From the NCBI RefSeq assembly GCF_000521505.1, contig NZ_CP003915.1, positions 4,676,517 to 4,740,516 on the forward strand: a stretch of 64,000 nt of DNA, written 5' to 3'. Origin of the DNA: Advenella mimigardefordensis DPN7 (GTDB lineage Bacteria; Pseudomonadota; Gammaproteobacteria; Burkholderiales; Burkholderiaceae_B). The position numbers were made by a program, and so were the translations under genes. The notes below the pieces were generated by a model, which worked only from the letters and a program-made list of their open reading frames with translations, had not been told where the DNA came from and did no database searches. Below, one piece after another: positions 40,398-50,001 of the stretch (its first letter is position 1; every line of letters begins with the position of its first letter).

Positions 40398-41624
40398 TCA
40401 ATCCAGTTTTTTGCGGGTGACAAAGCGTGCCAGCCCCAGCAGAACGACGGCATAAACAGCCAGAACACCACAGTTTTTCATAATCAGGGGCCAGTAATTG
40501 CCTGCCAGAAAAAGCGATTTGACCAGTTCAAGAAAATAGGTAGCCGGCACCAACTGGCCAATCACATATACCGCGGTGGGAACATTGCGCAGATCGAAGA
40601 TGAAACCGGACAGCATCATGGCCGGCAGAAAGCTGGCCAGTAGTGCCACCTGGCTGGCAAGAAACTGGTTTTTGGTCATGGCGGAGATCAGCAGCCCAAT
40701 GCCCAGGGAGACAAACATATACAGCATGGAAGCCAGCACCAGCACGCCCATCGAACCGTAAATGGGCACATCGAACAGCAGGCGGGCGGTGGCCACACAC
40801 ATCACAAGGCCGAGCAGACCGATAAAGAAATAGGGGATGATTTTTGCAATCAGAATTTCGACGGGACGCACCGGCGTGACAAACAGGGCTTCGATGGTGC
40901 CGCGTTCCCACTCGCGCGCCATGACCAGTGCAGTCAGAAAAGTGCCAACCAGCGTCATGATAAGTGAAATAAGTCCCGGCACCAGATACCAGGTGCTGTT
41001 ATTGGCAGCGTTGAACCACATGCGATCCACGATCACCACCGAGCCCTGTGAGGCAGAACTGTGGCTGCGCGAAGCCTGCTTCTGCCCCCATATGGCGATT
41101 GCCCCTTCCAGATAGCTTCTGACGGCGCTGGCGCGGGTTGGATCCGAACCGAGCAGCAGCGCTTGTACCTCAGCATCGCCGACAGACAGACGGCGCGCAA
41201 AATCGGATGGAATTCTGAGGATGGCATCGGATTCGTGATTTTTCATCATTTCGGTGGCCTCGTGCATAGAGGTCACCTTAACCGGCACAAAATAATCGGA
41301 CAGCTCCAGACTGGATACCAGGTTTTGCGCGACGGGCGAGGAGTCCTCCAGCACCACGGCGACACGTGCATTGCGTACGTCAAAGGTAAGCGCATAGCCG
41401 AAAATCAGGATCAGCGCGATGGGCAGGCCGATGCCAATCATCAGATTGCTGGCGTCGCGCCACAGTTGACGAAATTCCTTGCGCGTAAGCGATATAAGAC
41501 GCAGCCAGAAGCCACCACTACGTTGTGGAGGTACCGTCGATGTAGCTGCGGTGGCGGTGGCAGTGGCGTTGGCGTTGGCGTTGGCGTTGGCCGTGCGCGA
41601 TTGCGATTGTGGTTCTTTGTTCAT
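40398..41624 (-). CDS. ybhS: ABC-2 type transporter permease, YbhS-like
   Basis: 408 residues with the same topology as its partner. Features are SLTRKEFRQLWRDASNLMIGIGLPIALILIFGYAL at the first membrane segment (cited as family start) and REWERGTIEALFVTPVRPVEILIAK. Residues about 10-28 are a low-complexity Ala-Asn/Ala-Thr run encoded by hexanucleotide repeats. The start overlaps the ATPase stop by 4 bases (ATGA). Confidence 0.88.
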   Translation of the reverse strand: MNKEPQSQSRTANANANANATATATAATSTVPPQRSGGFWLRLISLTRKEFRQLWRDASNLMIGIGLPIALILIFGYALTFDVRNARVAVVLEDSSPVAQNLVSSLELSDYFVPVKVTSMHEATEMMKNHESDAILRIPSDFARRLSVGDAEVQALLLGSDPTRASAVRSYLEGAIAIWGQKQASRSHSSASQGSVVIVDRMWFNAANNSTWYLVPGLISLIMTLVGTFLTALVMAREWERGTIEALFVTPVRPVEILIAKIIPYFFIGLLGLVMCVATARLLFDVPIYGSMGVLVLASMLYMFVSLGIGLLISAMTKNQFLASQVALLASFLPAMMLSGFIFDLRNVPTAVYVIGQLVPATYFLELVKSLFLAGNYWPLIMKNCGVLAVYAVVLLGLARFVTRKKLD

Positions 41625-43603
41625 GCCGCCACCTTTTCCCCATTGGCGCGTTCGCTGCGTCCCTGCTCGACAATCCGGATGAAGGCGGTTTCCATGGTCA
41701 TTTTGTCGGTGCCGCCGGCCTGCTTGCGGACTTCATCCGGAGTGCCGTAGGCGACGAGTTTTCCGGCATCCTGAATTACAATACGATCGCAATATTCGGC
41801 TTCTTCCATAAAATGCGTTGTAATCACAATAGTGGTGCCGCCACCGGCAAGTCTGGTGATGCGCTGCCAGAACCCGCGACGCGCCAGAGGGTCAGTACCA
41901 CTGGTGGGCTCATCCAGAAACAGCACATCGGGCTCGTGCAGCAGTCCCACCGCCATCGCCAGGCGTTGTTTAACGCCTCCCGGCAACTGACCGGCGGGCA
42001 TCTTCTGGTAGCGCTGCAGTTCGAACTGCTGGGTGACAACGCCAATGCGTTGCGTTAACGACCTGCCCATCAGCCCATACGCACGACCAAAAAAGCGCAG
42101 GTTTTCCATCACCGATAGATTGCCATACAGGGCGAATTTTTGTGACACGTAGCCAATACGCTGCCGGGCTTCGGCGCGTGCCTTGCGCATATCCATGCCG
42201 GCCACTTCAGCATGACCGCTGGTCGCAGGCAGCAGCCCGCAAAGCATGCGAAAAGTAGTGGTTTTGCCCGCGCCGTTGGGGCCAAGCAAGCCAAAGATCT
42301 CACCACGTTTAACGTTAAAGGTGGTGCTGTCCACGGCGGTAAATTCGCCGAACTTTCTGACCAGATCCTGCACATCAATCACGATACCGTTATTGCCGTT
42401 ACCATTGGACGTAAGCGGGGCATTCGATAAATATGATTGATCGTGTGATTGATCTGCGGCTTCAGCAGTATTGACCCGCTCCGCCTGCTGCAAGGGGTTT
42501 GCGTCTTCCTTGTTCGTCAGATTTCCGACAGTGTTACCTGTATTTTCATCACCCTGACCGACGATTGCAGAGTCGGCAGCCCTACTACCGCTACGCAGCA
42601 ATACCATGAATCCATCTTCAAGGCGTTCCGGGACAGATTCAATCTGTCGCCCGTTCAATTGCAATTGTGATGGGTCTGATTCCTGACGCAGAATGATGCG
42701 CACGTCGCCGGCTTCGGGCACCGCATCGATGACCGATGCCGTGTTATCCAGCAGTTGCGCCTGCAAGTCGCGAGGATGCTCATTGCTGCCGGGGGTGACC
42801 ACATAGCACAGGCCACCGGCATGTTCACTGGTTTTCTCCGGCGGGCCGCTGGCAAGCAATTTACCTTCATGCAGCACATAGACATTGGCGCAGCGTTCGG
42901 CTTCGTCCAGATACGCTGTGGTGAGCAGTACCGATAATTGCTCCTGGTCTCGCAACTGCTGCACGATTTCCCATAATTCGCGTCGTGATAGCGGGTCTAC
43001 ACCAACGGTGGGTTCATCCAGCAGCAATAGCGCAGGTGAACGAACCAGTGTGCAGGCCAGGCCCAGCTTCTGTTTCATGCCGCCGGACAATTTGCCTGCC
43101 AGGCGGGCGGTAAATCGCTTCAGATCGGTCATCTCCAGCAGCCGGGCGAAGCGCTCGCGGCGTACATCTTCGCTCACCCCGTGCAAATCTGCATACAGAT
43201 CCAGATTTTCCTGCACGCTCAGGTCTTCATACAAGCCGAACTTTTGCGGCATATAGCTAATGCGGTCCTGCACCGCCTGCGGGTTGCGAATGACGTCTAT
43301 CCCCAGTACCTGCAATATGCCTGTGTCGGGACGCATCAGTCCGGAGACCAGCCTGAGAAAGGTGGTCTTGCCGGCGCCATCGGGGCCGACGATCGCCGTG
43401 AGCTGGCCGGTGGCAACCTGTATGTCTACTGCATCCAGCGCCAGTACCGTAGAACCGGTTTCTTTCACCTTGAAGCGTTTGCTGATCCCGCTGGCGCTGA
43501 CCGTCACATCGGCGTATTCCGCCAGACTATCGGTTATCCCGGCGGAGCAATGACCCGTTGCGGCGACAGCGCTGCTGTCGACTGCAGGGCTGCGGCTGGT
43601 CAT
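41621..43603 (-). CDS. ybhF: Dual-domain ABC exporter ATPase, YbhF-like
   Basis: 660 residues with two ATPase domains. Domain 1: GPDGAGKTTFLRL, LSGGMKQKLGLA, LLLLDEPTVGVD. Domain 2: GPNGAGKTTTFRM, LPGGVKQRLAMA (signature Ser replaced by Pro), VLFLDEPTSGTD. About 150 residues separate the two, including a polar linker rich in Asn, Glu and Asp. It energises the YbhS/YbhR permease pair. In E. coli YbhFSR acts in cefoperazone/tetracycline-type and cation efflux. Confidence 0.9.
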   Translation of the reverse strand: MTSRSPAVDSSAVAATGHCSAGITDSLAEYADVTVSASGISKRFKVKETGSTVLALDAVDIQVATGQLTAIVGPDGAGKTTFLRLVSGLMRPDTGILQVLGIDVIRNPQAVQDRISYMPQKFGLYEDLSVQENLDLYADLHGVSEDVRRERFARLLEMTDLKRFTARLAGKLSGGMKQKLGLACTLVRSPALLLLDEPTVGVDPLSRRELWEIVQQLRDQEQLSVLLTTAYLDEAERCANVYVLHEGKLLASGPPEKTSEHAGGLCYVVTPGSNEHPRDLQAQLLDNTASVIDAVPEAGDVRIILRQESDPSQLQLNGRQIESVPERLEDGFMVLLRSGSRAADSAIVGQGDENTGNTVGNLTNKEDANPLQQAERVNTAEAADQSHDQSYLSNAPLTSNGNGNNGIVIDVQDLVRKFGEFTAVDSTTFNVKRGEIFGLLGPNGAGKTTTFRMLCGLLPATSGHAEVAGMDMRKARAEARQRIGYVSQKFALYGNLSVMENLRFFGRAYGLMGRSLTQRIGVVTQQFELQRYQKMPAGQLPGGVKQRLAMAVGLLHEPDVLFLDEPTSGTDPLARRGFWQRITRLAGGGTTIVITTHFMEEAEYCDRIVIQDAGKLVAYGTPDEVRKQAGGTDKMTMETAFIRIVEQGRSERANGEKVAA

Positions 43604-44643
43604 TTGCCGGCTCCGGACTCAGGACTGTTGTTGCCGTCGGAAACCGCCTTGTCCAGGGCAATCGTGACGGTTGCCGGCATGCCAAGGCGCAACCGGTCCT
43701 GCGGATCGTCAACCAGAATGCGCACTTCATAGACCAGGCTGGTACGCAGCTCCTCGGTCTGTACATTCTTTGGTGTAAATTCTGCTACCGGTGAAATATA
43801 GCCTACGCGCCCGGCGATTGGCTGATCCGGATGACTGTCTGTCACTATTTCAGCTGCCATATCGGGCCGTACATGCCCGAGCTGAACTTCGTTCACATAG
43901 GCCCGCACCCATTTGGGTGACGTTAACGCCAGGGTATAGGCCGGTTTGGCGGGGGAAGCCATATCGCCGGGTTCCAGCAGGCGCGCACGCACCACTGCGT
44001 TGGTGGGGGATTTCAGCACGGACAGGGTCAATTGATGTTCCAGCAGCGCCAGGCTGGCTTTTGCTGCTTCCAGCTGCGCCTGTGCCTGGGCGATATCCTC
44101 GGCGCGCGGACCGATCTGGGCCAGTTTCAGGGCCTTGCGCTGATTCTCAAGTTGCGCCTGTGCCACTTCCGCCGAGGCTTGTGTATCATCTACTTCCTGT
44201 TTACTGATAGCCTGGCCGCCGGAGCGCGTTGCGATATCTTTTAATCGCTTGTAGCGAAGCTGCGCCTGTCTGGCTTCGGCTTCTGCAGCCCTTACCTGAG
44301 CCTGCAATTGCTCCACTTCTTCGGGGCGACTGCCGTTTCTCAATCGCAATAATGCCTGCTCCTGCGCGCCTACCTGCGCCTTTGCCTGATCGGCCTGTAG
44401 TGCAAGACTGCGTGTATCCAGTGTGGCTAACACCTGGCCGGCCTGCACATGATCACCTTCTTCAACCCGCATTTCGCGTACCCGGTCGCTGTTTTCAAAA
44501 GCCAGTGAGACCTGCCGGATATCGATATTGCCATAGAGGGTCAGATGATCCGCTGCCGGGGCAGGGCGCCCATAAAACCACCAGGTGCCTACCCCGATGG
44601 CGATGAGGACAAGCGCCGCAACAACTGCAATTTTTTTATTCAT
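43600..44643 (-). CDS. ybhG: HlyD-type periplasmic adaptor, YbhG-like
   Basis: Membrane-fusion protein of 347 residues: one N-terminal membrane anchor (IAVVAALVLIAIGVGTWWFYG), a split lipoyl domain (EGDHVQAGQVLATLD and the matching second half VLKSPTNAVVRARLLEPGD), and a long Ala/Gln-rich coiled-coil hairpin (about 85-200). It links the inner-membrane exporter to an outer-membrane channel. The ATG at 44643 fits homologues. Divergent from the TetR gene. Confidence 0.9.
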   Translation of the reverse strand: MNKKIAVVAALVLIAIGVGTWWFYGRPAPAADHLTLYGNIDIRQVSLAFENSDRVREMRVEEGDHVQAGQVLATLDTRSLALQADQAKAQVGAQEQALLRLRNGSRPEEVEQLQAQVRAAEAEARQAQLRYKRLKDIATRSGGQAISKQEVDDTQASAEVAQAQLENQRKALKLAQIGPRAEDIAQAQAQLEAAKASLALLEHQLTLSVLKSPTNAVVRARLLEPGDMASPAKPAYTLALTSPKWVRAYVNEVQLGHVRPDMAAEIVTDSHPDQPIAGRVGYISPVAEFTPKNVQTEELRTSLVYEVRILVDDPQDRLRLGMPATVTIALDKAVSDGNNSPESGAGK

Positions 44644-44699
44644 AATTGAAATAACCCGTTCACATCGTGTACCGGCGTAGAACAAATGAGTTATAATTC

Positions 44700-44717
44700 T
44701 AATTCAAATTTGAATTA
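44700..44717. promoter_or_regulatory. 18-bp perfect palindrome, operator candidate for the TetR regulator
   Basis: TAATTCAAATTTGAATTA lies between the divergent adaptor and TetR genes, 57 and 53 bases from their starts. It is a plausible site through which CecR-like protein controls both directions. Confidence 0.65.
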
Positions 44718-44769
44718 TATGTAAAGCACGCTGTTGTTATTGATATTACAAACATCATGATTGCCAGAA

Positions 44770-45495
44770 ATGATTAGTAAAAAACGCCCCGCCAAAGTAG
44801 GTCCTGCACCGGCCTCTGTCAGTCCGGCTATTCGCAGCGGCCGCGCCAGTCGTAGCGATGGCGATGCGACGGTACGCCATATCATTGCCCAGGCCGGTGT
44901 GCTGTTTGCCAAACGCGGTTATGCCGATACCACCAGCAAGGCAATCTGCGAAGCTGCCTCTGTCAATATGGCAGCGGTGAATTACCATTTCGGCAGCCGT
45001 GATGGTCTGTATCTGGTGCTGCTCAAGGAGGTGCACCGGGAAGTCATGAGCCTGGATTTTGTGCGGCAGATCGGGCATAGTGTCGCGCCGCCTGCCGATA
45101 AGCTCTACCAACTGATAGAAGGATTGCTACGCGCAACCTATGACGCCAAAAGCTGGCATATCCGCTTGTGGGCACGAGAGTTGCTGGCACCGTCACCCCT
45201 GTTGTCGCAAATCATGGAAGAAGATACGCTGCCCAAGTTCGAGGTATTGCGCGACGTGATCGCGGAACTGACGGGTATGCCAGTGACCTCTCCGCAACTG
45301 CTACGTTCCGTATTGAGTGTGATGGGACCAGTGATGATGTTGTTGATACTGGACCGACGTATTCCGACGCCGATACAGCCGCTGTATTCGCATGCTGTCC
45401 AGGATATGGCCCGACACATGCACACGTTTGCCATCGCCGGCCTGCAGGCAATAGCGCAACAGGCGGGCTATGCGCCTGCTGCTGCCAAGGGCTGA
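44770..45495 (+). CDS. cecR: TetR family repressor, CecR (YbiH)-like
   Basis: 241 residues with an N-terminal HTH (GVLFAKRGYADTTSKAICEAASVNMAAVNYHFGSRDGLY, cited as the TetR signature) and a C-terminal domain of the YbiH type. E. coli CecR represses the ybhGFSR exporter and responds to antibiotics; the adjacent divergent ybhGFSR-like operon supports the same pairing. Here it is divergent rather than the first gene of the operon. Its stop codon directly abuts the stop of the convergent CoA-transferase gene (no spacer). Confidence 0.87.
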   Translation: MISKKRPAKVGPAPASVSPAIRSGRASRSDGDATVRHIIAQAGVLFAKRGYADTTSKAICEAASVNMAAVNYHFGSRDGLYLVLLKEVHREVMSLDFVRQIGHSVAPPADKLYQLIEGLLRATYDAKSWHIRLWARELLAPSPLLSQIMEEDTLPKFEVLRDVIAELTGMPVTSPQLLRSVLSVMGPVMMLLILDRRIPTPIQPLYSHAVQDMARHMHTFAIAGLQAIAQQAGYAPAAAKG

Positions 45496-46692
45496 TTACG
45501 CCACCTTCAGCACCCCGGCTGCGGCCAGACGGGCAATCTCCGCAGCCTCGTAACCCAGCTCACGCAATACGCTTTCAGTATGTTCGCCGATACGCGCAAT
45601 GGGCTGGCGTGGCTGCAGGCGCTGGCCGTCCATGCTGATGGGCAATAGTGGCATGGGCGTTGTCGACCCGTCTTCCAGTACCTGACGGCCCAGACCGCCG
45701 CTTTGTTGCAGGTGTGGGTCGTCGAACAGTTCTTCGGGTTTGGTGATAAAGGCAAACGGGATTTGCCGCGCTTCAAACACCGGTGCCAGCGCTTCGGCGT
45801 CCAGTCCTCGCAGCGTTGCACCCAGTTCAGGAATCAGCCAGTCCCGCGCGAGTACGCGATCATTATTGGTTTTCAGGCGCGGATCAAGATACAGATCCGG
45901 ACGCTGCAGAATATCGCACAGTTCTTTCCAGGGCGCATCGCCCGTTGCCGCAATAAACATAAGACGGCCACCGGCCAGTTCAAACGTATCATAAATGCCC
46001 CAGGCGCTGATGCGCTCCGGCATGGGGTTGGCGGCCACACCCGTCACGGCATATTGCTGCATATGTTGTGCTGACAGCAACACGCAGTTTTCGAACAGCG
46101 CGCTTTGAATTTCCTTGCCCTGGCCGGTGCTGTTGCGCTGAAATAATGCGGCCAGAACACCCAGCGCGCCGAACATGCCGCCCATGATATCGTTAACAGA
46201 CGTACCCGCACGCAGTGGACGGCCAACCGGGCCGGTCATATAGGCCAGACCGGCCATCATCTGCACCACTTCATCCAGCGCCAGGCGTTTCTCGTACGGG
46301 CCCTGTAAAAATCCCTTATGTGATACGTAAATAAGCCCCGGATTGCGTGCCTTTAAACTGTCGTAGTCAAGACCCAGAGAGGCCATGCGGCCGGGCTTGA
46401 AGTTTTCGACAAACACGTCAGCCGAATCCACCAGCTTCAGGACTGCGTCGATGGCTTGCCGGTCTTTGATGTCAACCGAAATACTTTTCTTATTGCGATT
46501 GAACGTGCGGAAAAAGCCGGCACCGGCGCCCAGCAGTTGGCGGGTCTTGTCACCGGTAAGGGGCTCAACCTTGATGACTTCTGCGCCCAGATCGGCCAGA
46601 ATCATGCCGCAGGTGGGGCCCATGACCATATGCGACATTTCAACGACGCGGATACCTTCCAGAGGTAATGCTTGTGGTGTGTCTGAATTCAT
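45496..46692 (-). CDS. Class III CoA-transferase (CaiB/BaiF family)
   Basis: Moves CoA between carboxylic acids through an aspartyl-CoA thioester intermediate. The 398 residues show LEGIRVVEMSHMVMGPTCGMILADLGAEVIKVEP at the start (cited in part), FFRTFNRNKKSISVDIKD, and the catalytic Asp in TSVNDIMGG (Asp168). It overlaps the HMG-CoA-lyase-like gene by 4 bases, so the acid it activates is probably cleaved by that lyase. The substrate is unknown; branched dicarboxylates such as citramalate, itaconate or hydroxymethylglutarate are candidates. Confidence 0.9.
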   Translation of the reverse strand: MNSDTPQALPLEGIRVVEMSHMVMGPTCGMILADLGAEVIKVEPLTGDKTRQLLGAGAGFFRTFNRNKKSISVDIKDRQAIDAVLKLVDSADVFVENFKPGRMASLGLDYDSLKARNPGLIYVSHKGFLQGPYEKRLALDEVVQMMAGLAYMTGPVGRPLRAGTSVNDIMGGMFGALGVLAALFQRNSTGQGKEIQSALFENCVLLSAQHMQQYAVTGVAANPMPERISAWGIYDTFELAGGRLMFIAATGDAPWKELCDILQRPDLYLDPRLKTNNDRVLARDWLIPELGATLRGLDAEALAPVFEARQIPFAFITKPEELFDDPHLQQSGGLGRQVLEDGSTTPMPLLPISMDGQRLQPRQPIARIGEHTESVLRELGYEAAEIARLAAAGVLKVA

Positions 46693-47618
46693 TGTGTTGC
46701 TCTTTGCTGCGTGAATGTATTGGGCAGACCTGCCCGATTGATAAAACCGTAGAGAGGTTCCTGCGGCAGGGCCTCAGCCAGGATCTGCCGACAGGCCAGC
46801 AGGCGCTCAACTGAAATACCGGTGTGATAGCCCATGGACTCGAGCATGAAGACCAGATCTTCAGTGACGACGTTACCGGTGGCGCCAGGCGCATGCGGGC
46901 AGCCGCCGATGCCGGCCAGCGATGCATCGAACTCCCTGATGCCGCTTTGCAGTGCGATAACCGTATTGGCCAGACCCATACCACGGGTGTCATGAAAATG
47001 CATGCTGCGCAAACGCTCGCCGGCGACGGCGCGCACCGCAGCAATTACCCGCTGCACCTGTGCGGGGGTGGCGTGCCCTGTGGTATCGGCAAGGGCTACG
47101 GTGTCGGCACCCGCGGCAAGACTGCCGCGAACGACATCACATACATCATCGACTGGCACTTCACCCTGCAGCGTACAGCCAAAAACAGTGGATAAACCAG
47201 CTATCAGCGTTGTGCTACTACCGTAAGCATCGATCAATTCCCGCATGCGGGCAAATTCCTGCACCATTTCCATAGGCTTGCGACGGACATTGGCCAGGCT
47301 GTGCTGTGTACTGACAGAAATCGGGGCCACAATGCGATGTACGCCGGCCTTCAGGGCGTTGTCGGCACCCTTCAGGTTGGGTACCAGTGCCGTGACGGTC
47401 AGACCGTCAAACTGCAAGGCATAGGCCACGATTTGCGCGGCGTCTGCAAGCTGGGGCAACAGTTTTGGCGGCACGAATGAGGTCACTTCGATATGGCGCA
47501 GGCCCGCATCATATGCAGCGCGGATCCAGCGCATCTTGGCTTCGGTCGGCATGGTGGTCGCGATGCTTTGCAGGCCATCGCGTAAGCCGACCTCCTGAAT
47601 ATGGACATGATCTGTCAT
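46689..47618 (-). CDS. Hydroxymethylglutaryl-CoA lyase family protein
   Basis: DRE-TIM metallolyase that splits a 3-hydroxy-3-methyl acyl-CoA into two CoA/acid products. The 309 residues carry VGLRDGLQ (divalent metal Asp), HFHDTRGMGLANTV (metal His pair) and the catalytic Cys in GIGGCPHAPGATGNV. First gene of a two-gene unit with the CoA-transferase, which would supply the CoA ester. Enzymes of this neighbourhood type are often not true leucine-pathway lyases. Confidence 0.92.
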   Translation of the reverse strand: MTDHVHIQEVGLRDGLQSIATTMPTEAKMRWIRAAYDAGLRHIEVTSFVPPKLLPQLADAAQIVAYALQFDGLTVTALVPNLKGADNALKAGVHRIVAPISVSTQHSLANVRRKPMEMVQEFARMRELIDAYGSSTTLIAGLSTVFGCTLQGEVPVDDVCDVVRGSLAAGADTVALADTTGHATPAQVQRVIAAVRAVAGERLRSMHFHDTRGMGLANTVIALQSGIREFDASLAGIGGCPHAPGATGNVVTEDLVFMLESMGYHTGISVERLLACRQILAEALPQEPLYGFINRAGLPNTFTQQRATQ

Positions 47619-47696
47619 GACAGTTCCTTTTCATTGATGGGAACAGTCTACGATGAATTGCTTTCTATGGTAATGCCCGGGTGGTCATGGCAACCA

Positions 47697-48698
47697 TCAG
47701 GTTTGGTTATGGCCGGGGCGTTTCTTCCCTGTTTCAACGGAAGTAGGCAGGGTGCGGGCGGCCTGGGCCTGCAGATGGTCGAACAGTTTCTGGGCCGATC
47801 CCGACAGGGCTTCGTTCGCACGGGTACACAGTACAAAGTTGCGCTGCGCCCATGGATCCTCCAGCGGTATCAGTTCCAGATCGTAAAGTCGGACATAGCG
47901 CTCAACGGCTTCGCGCGGAAGCGCTGCGATACCCAGATTGGCTTCAATCAGCCGATAGGCTGCGTCAAATGAGCTGACATGCGTACGATACGTGAGTGTT
48001 TTGCCCTGACGGCCGGCGATATGGGACATCAGCGTATTCATGGACGTTTGCATGGAAAAGCCGATTTGCGGATAGTCCAGCGTCTGCTCGAACAGCAGCG
48101 ATTGTTTGCCGGCCAGCGGGTGGGCTTTGTTGACGACGATCGCGAAATGGTCATAGCGATAGGGGGTGACACAGGTATTGCCGGTGGGAACGAAGTCGCG
48201 GCAGATGCCAATATCGGCATTGCCCTCTTCGATTTTTCTGGGAATATCACTACTGAAATGCTCTTCGAGATCAACCTGGATATTCGGATGGGACTCCAGG
48301 AAGGAAGTGAGGTCTGCCGGCAAAAACTCCATGATGGCCGAAACATTGGACAGCAACCGTACATGGCCTTTAACGCCCTGGGCATGCTCGCTCAGCTCGC
48401 TTTGCAACTTACGGTAATCCACCATAATACTGCGGGCGTGTCTGAGCAGCACCTGGCCTGCAGAAGTGGGCGTCACGCCACGCTGGCTGCGCAACAATAG
48501 TGGCGCGCCAATTTTCCGCTCTATTTCAACCATGCGTTTGCTCACGGCCGCAGCCGATAGCAGCTCGCGCTCGCCGGCACGCGCAATGCTGCCGGTTTCA
48601 CACACGGCAATGAACAAATACAGGGAAGTAGGATCAATGGACCACAAATCAAACTCGCGAAAATCAGGCTTGATCGGGATTAGAGCACCGGTAGTCAC
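47697..48698 (-). CDS. LysR-type regulator upstream of CoA-transferase/lyase genes
   Basis: 333 residues: a slightly extended N-terminus, HTH (TSLYLFIAVCETGSIARAGERELLSAAAVSKRMVEIE in part) and effector domain. It lies 78 bases upstream of the lyase gene on the same strand, so it may be cotranscribed with or regulate it. Closely resembles the LysR protein at 59.5-60.4 kb in style (LLxxA.AVSKR, DLELIPLEDPWAQR versus GLQLLHLEDSWAQR), suggesting duplication within this catabolic region. Confidence 0.9.
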   Translation of the reverse strand: MTTGALIPIKPDFREFDLWSIDPTSLYLFIAVCETGSIARAGERELLSAAAVSKRMVEIERKIGAPLLLRSQRGVTPTSAGQVLLRHARSIMVDYRKLQSELSEHAQGVKGHVRLLSNVSAIMEFLPADLTSFLESHPNIQVDLEEHFSSDIPRKIEEGNADIGICRDFVPTGNTCVTPYRYDHFAIVVNKAHPLAGKQSLLFEQTLDYPQIGFSMQTSMNTLMSHIAGRQGKTLTYRTHVSSFDAAYRLIEANLGIAALPREAVERYVRLYDLELIPLEDPWAQRNFVLCTRANEALSGSAQKLFDHLQAQAARTLPTSVETGKKRPGHNQT

Positions 48699-48848
48699 GC
48701 AAGTAAATAGTGAATAACCATGTATAGTGAACGACCGGGTTGCAGACCGGGGGTTCCTTTGGCAGGCTATGTCACCGCCTGCCTGAATTCAGCTCGCTGT
48801 TGCTGGATCTGCCTGTATTCCGCTCGTTACCGTGCTAATGCCTGGCGG

Positions 48849-49817
48849 TCAGGCACCCGGGAACATCCGGGTGTTGTCATCGCGCCGACTTGGCGGGCCG
48901 CCCCGTCCGCTTAATCCTTGGGGTGGTGGGCCTGCTGGCGGCGTATCTGATGGCGGCTTACCGTTGGCACCGGCAGCCATCTGACCGGCACCCGGGCGTC
49001 CCTCGTCAGATTTGCCGCCTGGCGCACCTGAAGGCGTCCCGTTCATGCCCTGGTTCTGTTCTTTCCACTCTGCAGCAGGATCAATACCCACCACTAATGC
49101 TGCGCTATAGCGATCTTTCTGCTCGCGAATTGCACAATAGGAGCCTTCCCCGGCCTGAGCTGCAATACCGTCGATACTATTGACCGTATCGCGTTCTCCC
49201 TCGCGCTTATATTCCGGCGACTGTAAATAAATATACTCGCTCAGCGCGTCGGGGAAAAAGATCTGGCTGGTAAGCACCGTTTTTTCATTCAGGAATACTT
49301 TGTAGTGAACATGCGCCGTACGGCCCCTATACCACCCTGGGTAAATGGTGTCGAAGGTCGCAATGCCATTCGCATCGGTCATTTGCGTACCACGCAGAAA
49401 AGTCTGACCCGTCGTGTCATTGTCGCGCTTCGAACCCATATTGGCATAACCTGAATAGTTGCCTTCTGCATCGCACTGCCAGATATCGACACGCGCGTCT
49501 TTCAAGGGCCGGCAGTCTGCCGAGACCACCTGAATCTGCATGCGCAGGGGAATGCCTTTCCTGCCCTCTGTGATGTCCTGACGGACCAGCCTGGGATCAA
49601 TGTAGTAGGGGCCTTCGGTTGTCTCAGGCATGAGTGCACAGACATTGGCCGAAATCAGACCCATGGTTGCTGCGGCCAGCGTCAGATCAGGGCCGGTGCT
49701 GGCCCGGGCGACCGAACTGCCGGCGGCAATCGCGGGCAGGAGCGCGGGGACGGCAATGAACGTTCGCAATACGTCGCGACGAGTGGACGGGGTTTTTGGC
49801 AATGTTGTTTTGTTCAT
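48849..49817 (-). CDS. Intradiol ring-cleavage dioxygenase-like protein with Tat signal
   Basis: Protocatechuate-3,4-dioxygenase-like beta-sandwich protein. A twin-arginine signal (STRRDVLRTFIAVPALLP) predicts folded export. Fe(III) ligand candidates are Tyr in TTEGPYYID, Tyr in YPGWYRGRTAHVHYKV and the His pair of the same motif. About 322 residues from the ATG at 49817, with ATGs further upstream possible. The last 70 residues form a Gly/Pro-rich disordered tail. Exported intradiol-like proteins occur in many bacteria and the substrate is not known. Confidence 0.85.
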   Translation of the reverse strand: MNKTTLPKTPSTRRDVLRTFIAVPALLPAIAAGSSVARASTGPDLTLAAATMGLISANVCALMPETTEGPYYIDPRLVRQDITEGRKGIPLRMQIQVVSADCRPLKDARVDIWQCDAEGNYSGYANMGSKRDNDTTGQTFLRGTQMTDANGIATFDTIYPGWYRGRTAHVHYKVFLNEKTVLTSQIFFPDALSEYIYLQSPEYKREGERDTVNSIDGIAAQAGEGSYCAIREQKDRYSAALVVGIDPAAEWKEQNQGMNGTPSGAPGGKSDEGRPGAGQMAAGANGKPPSDTPPAGPPPQGLSGRGGPPSRRDDNTRMFPGA

Positions 49818-50001
49818 TTTTCTCAATTGCATATGAAATGGGAGATGCGACAAGTATAGCGTCTGGATGTTGTCGCTCTTTTAACTTGGCAATCGATTGA
49901 AATCCGGGGATAGGATGTAAGCAAAAAATGGAACGGGCCTGGGTCAACAGGGCGCCGCGGAGCACGGGTACCGACTCCACGTAATCTGGATATCCATCGG
50001 A

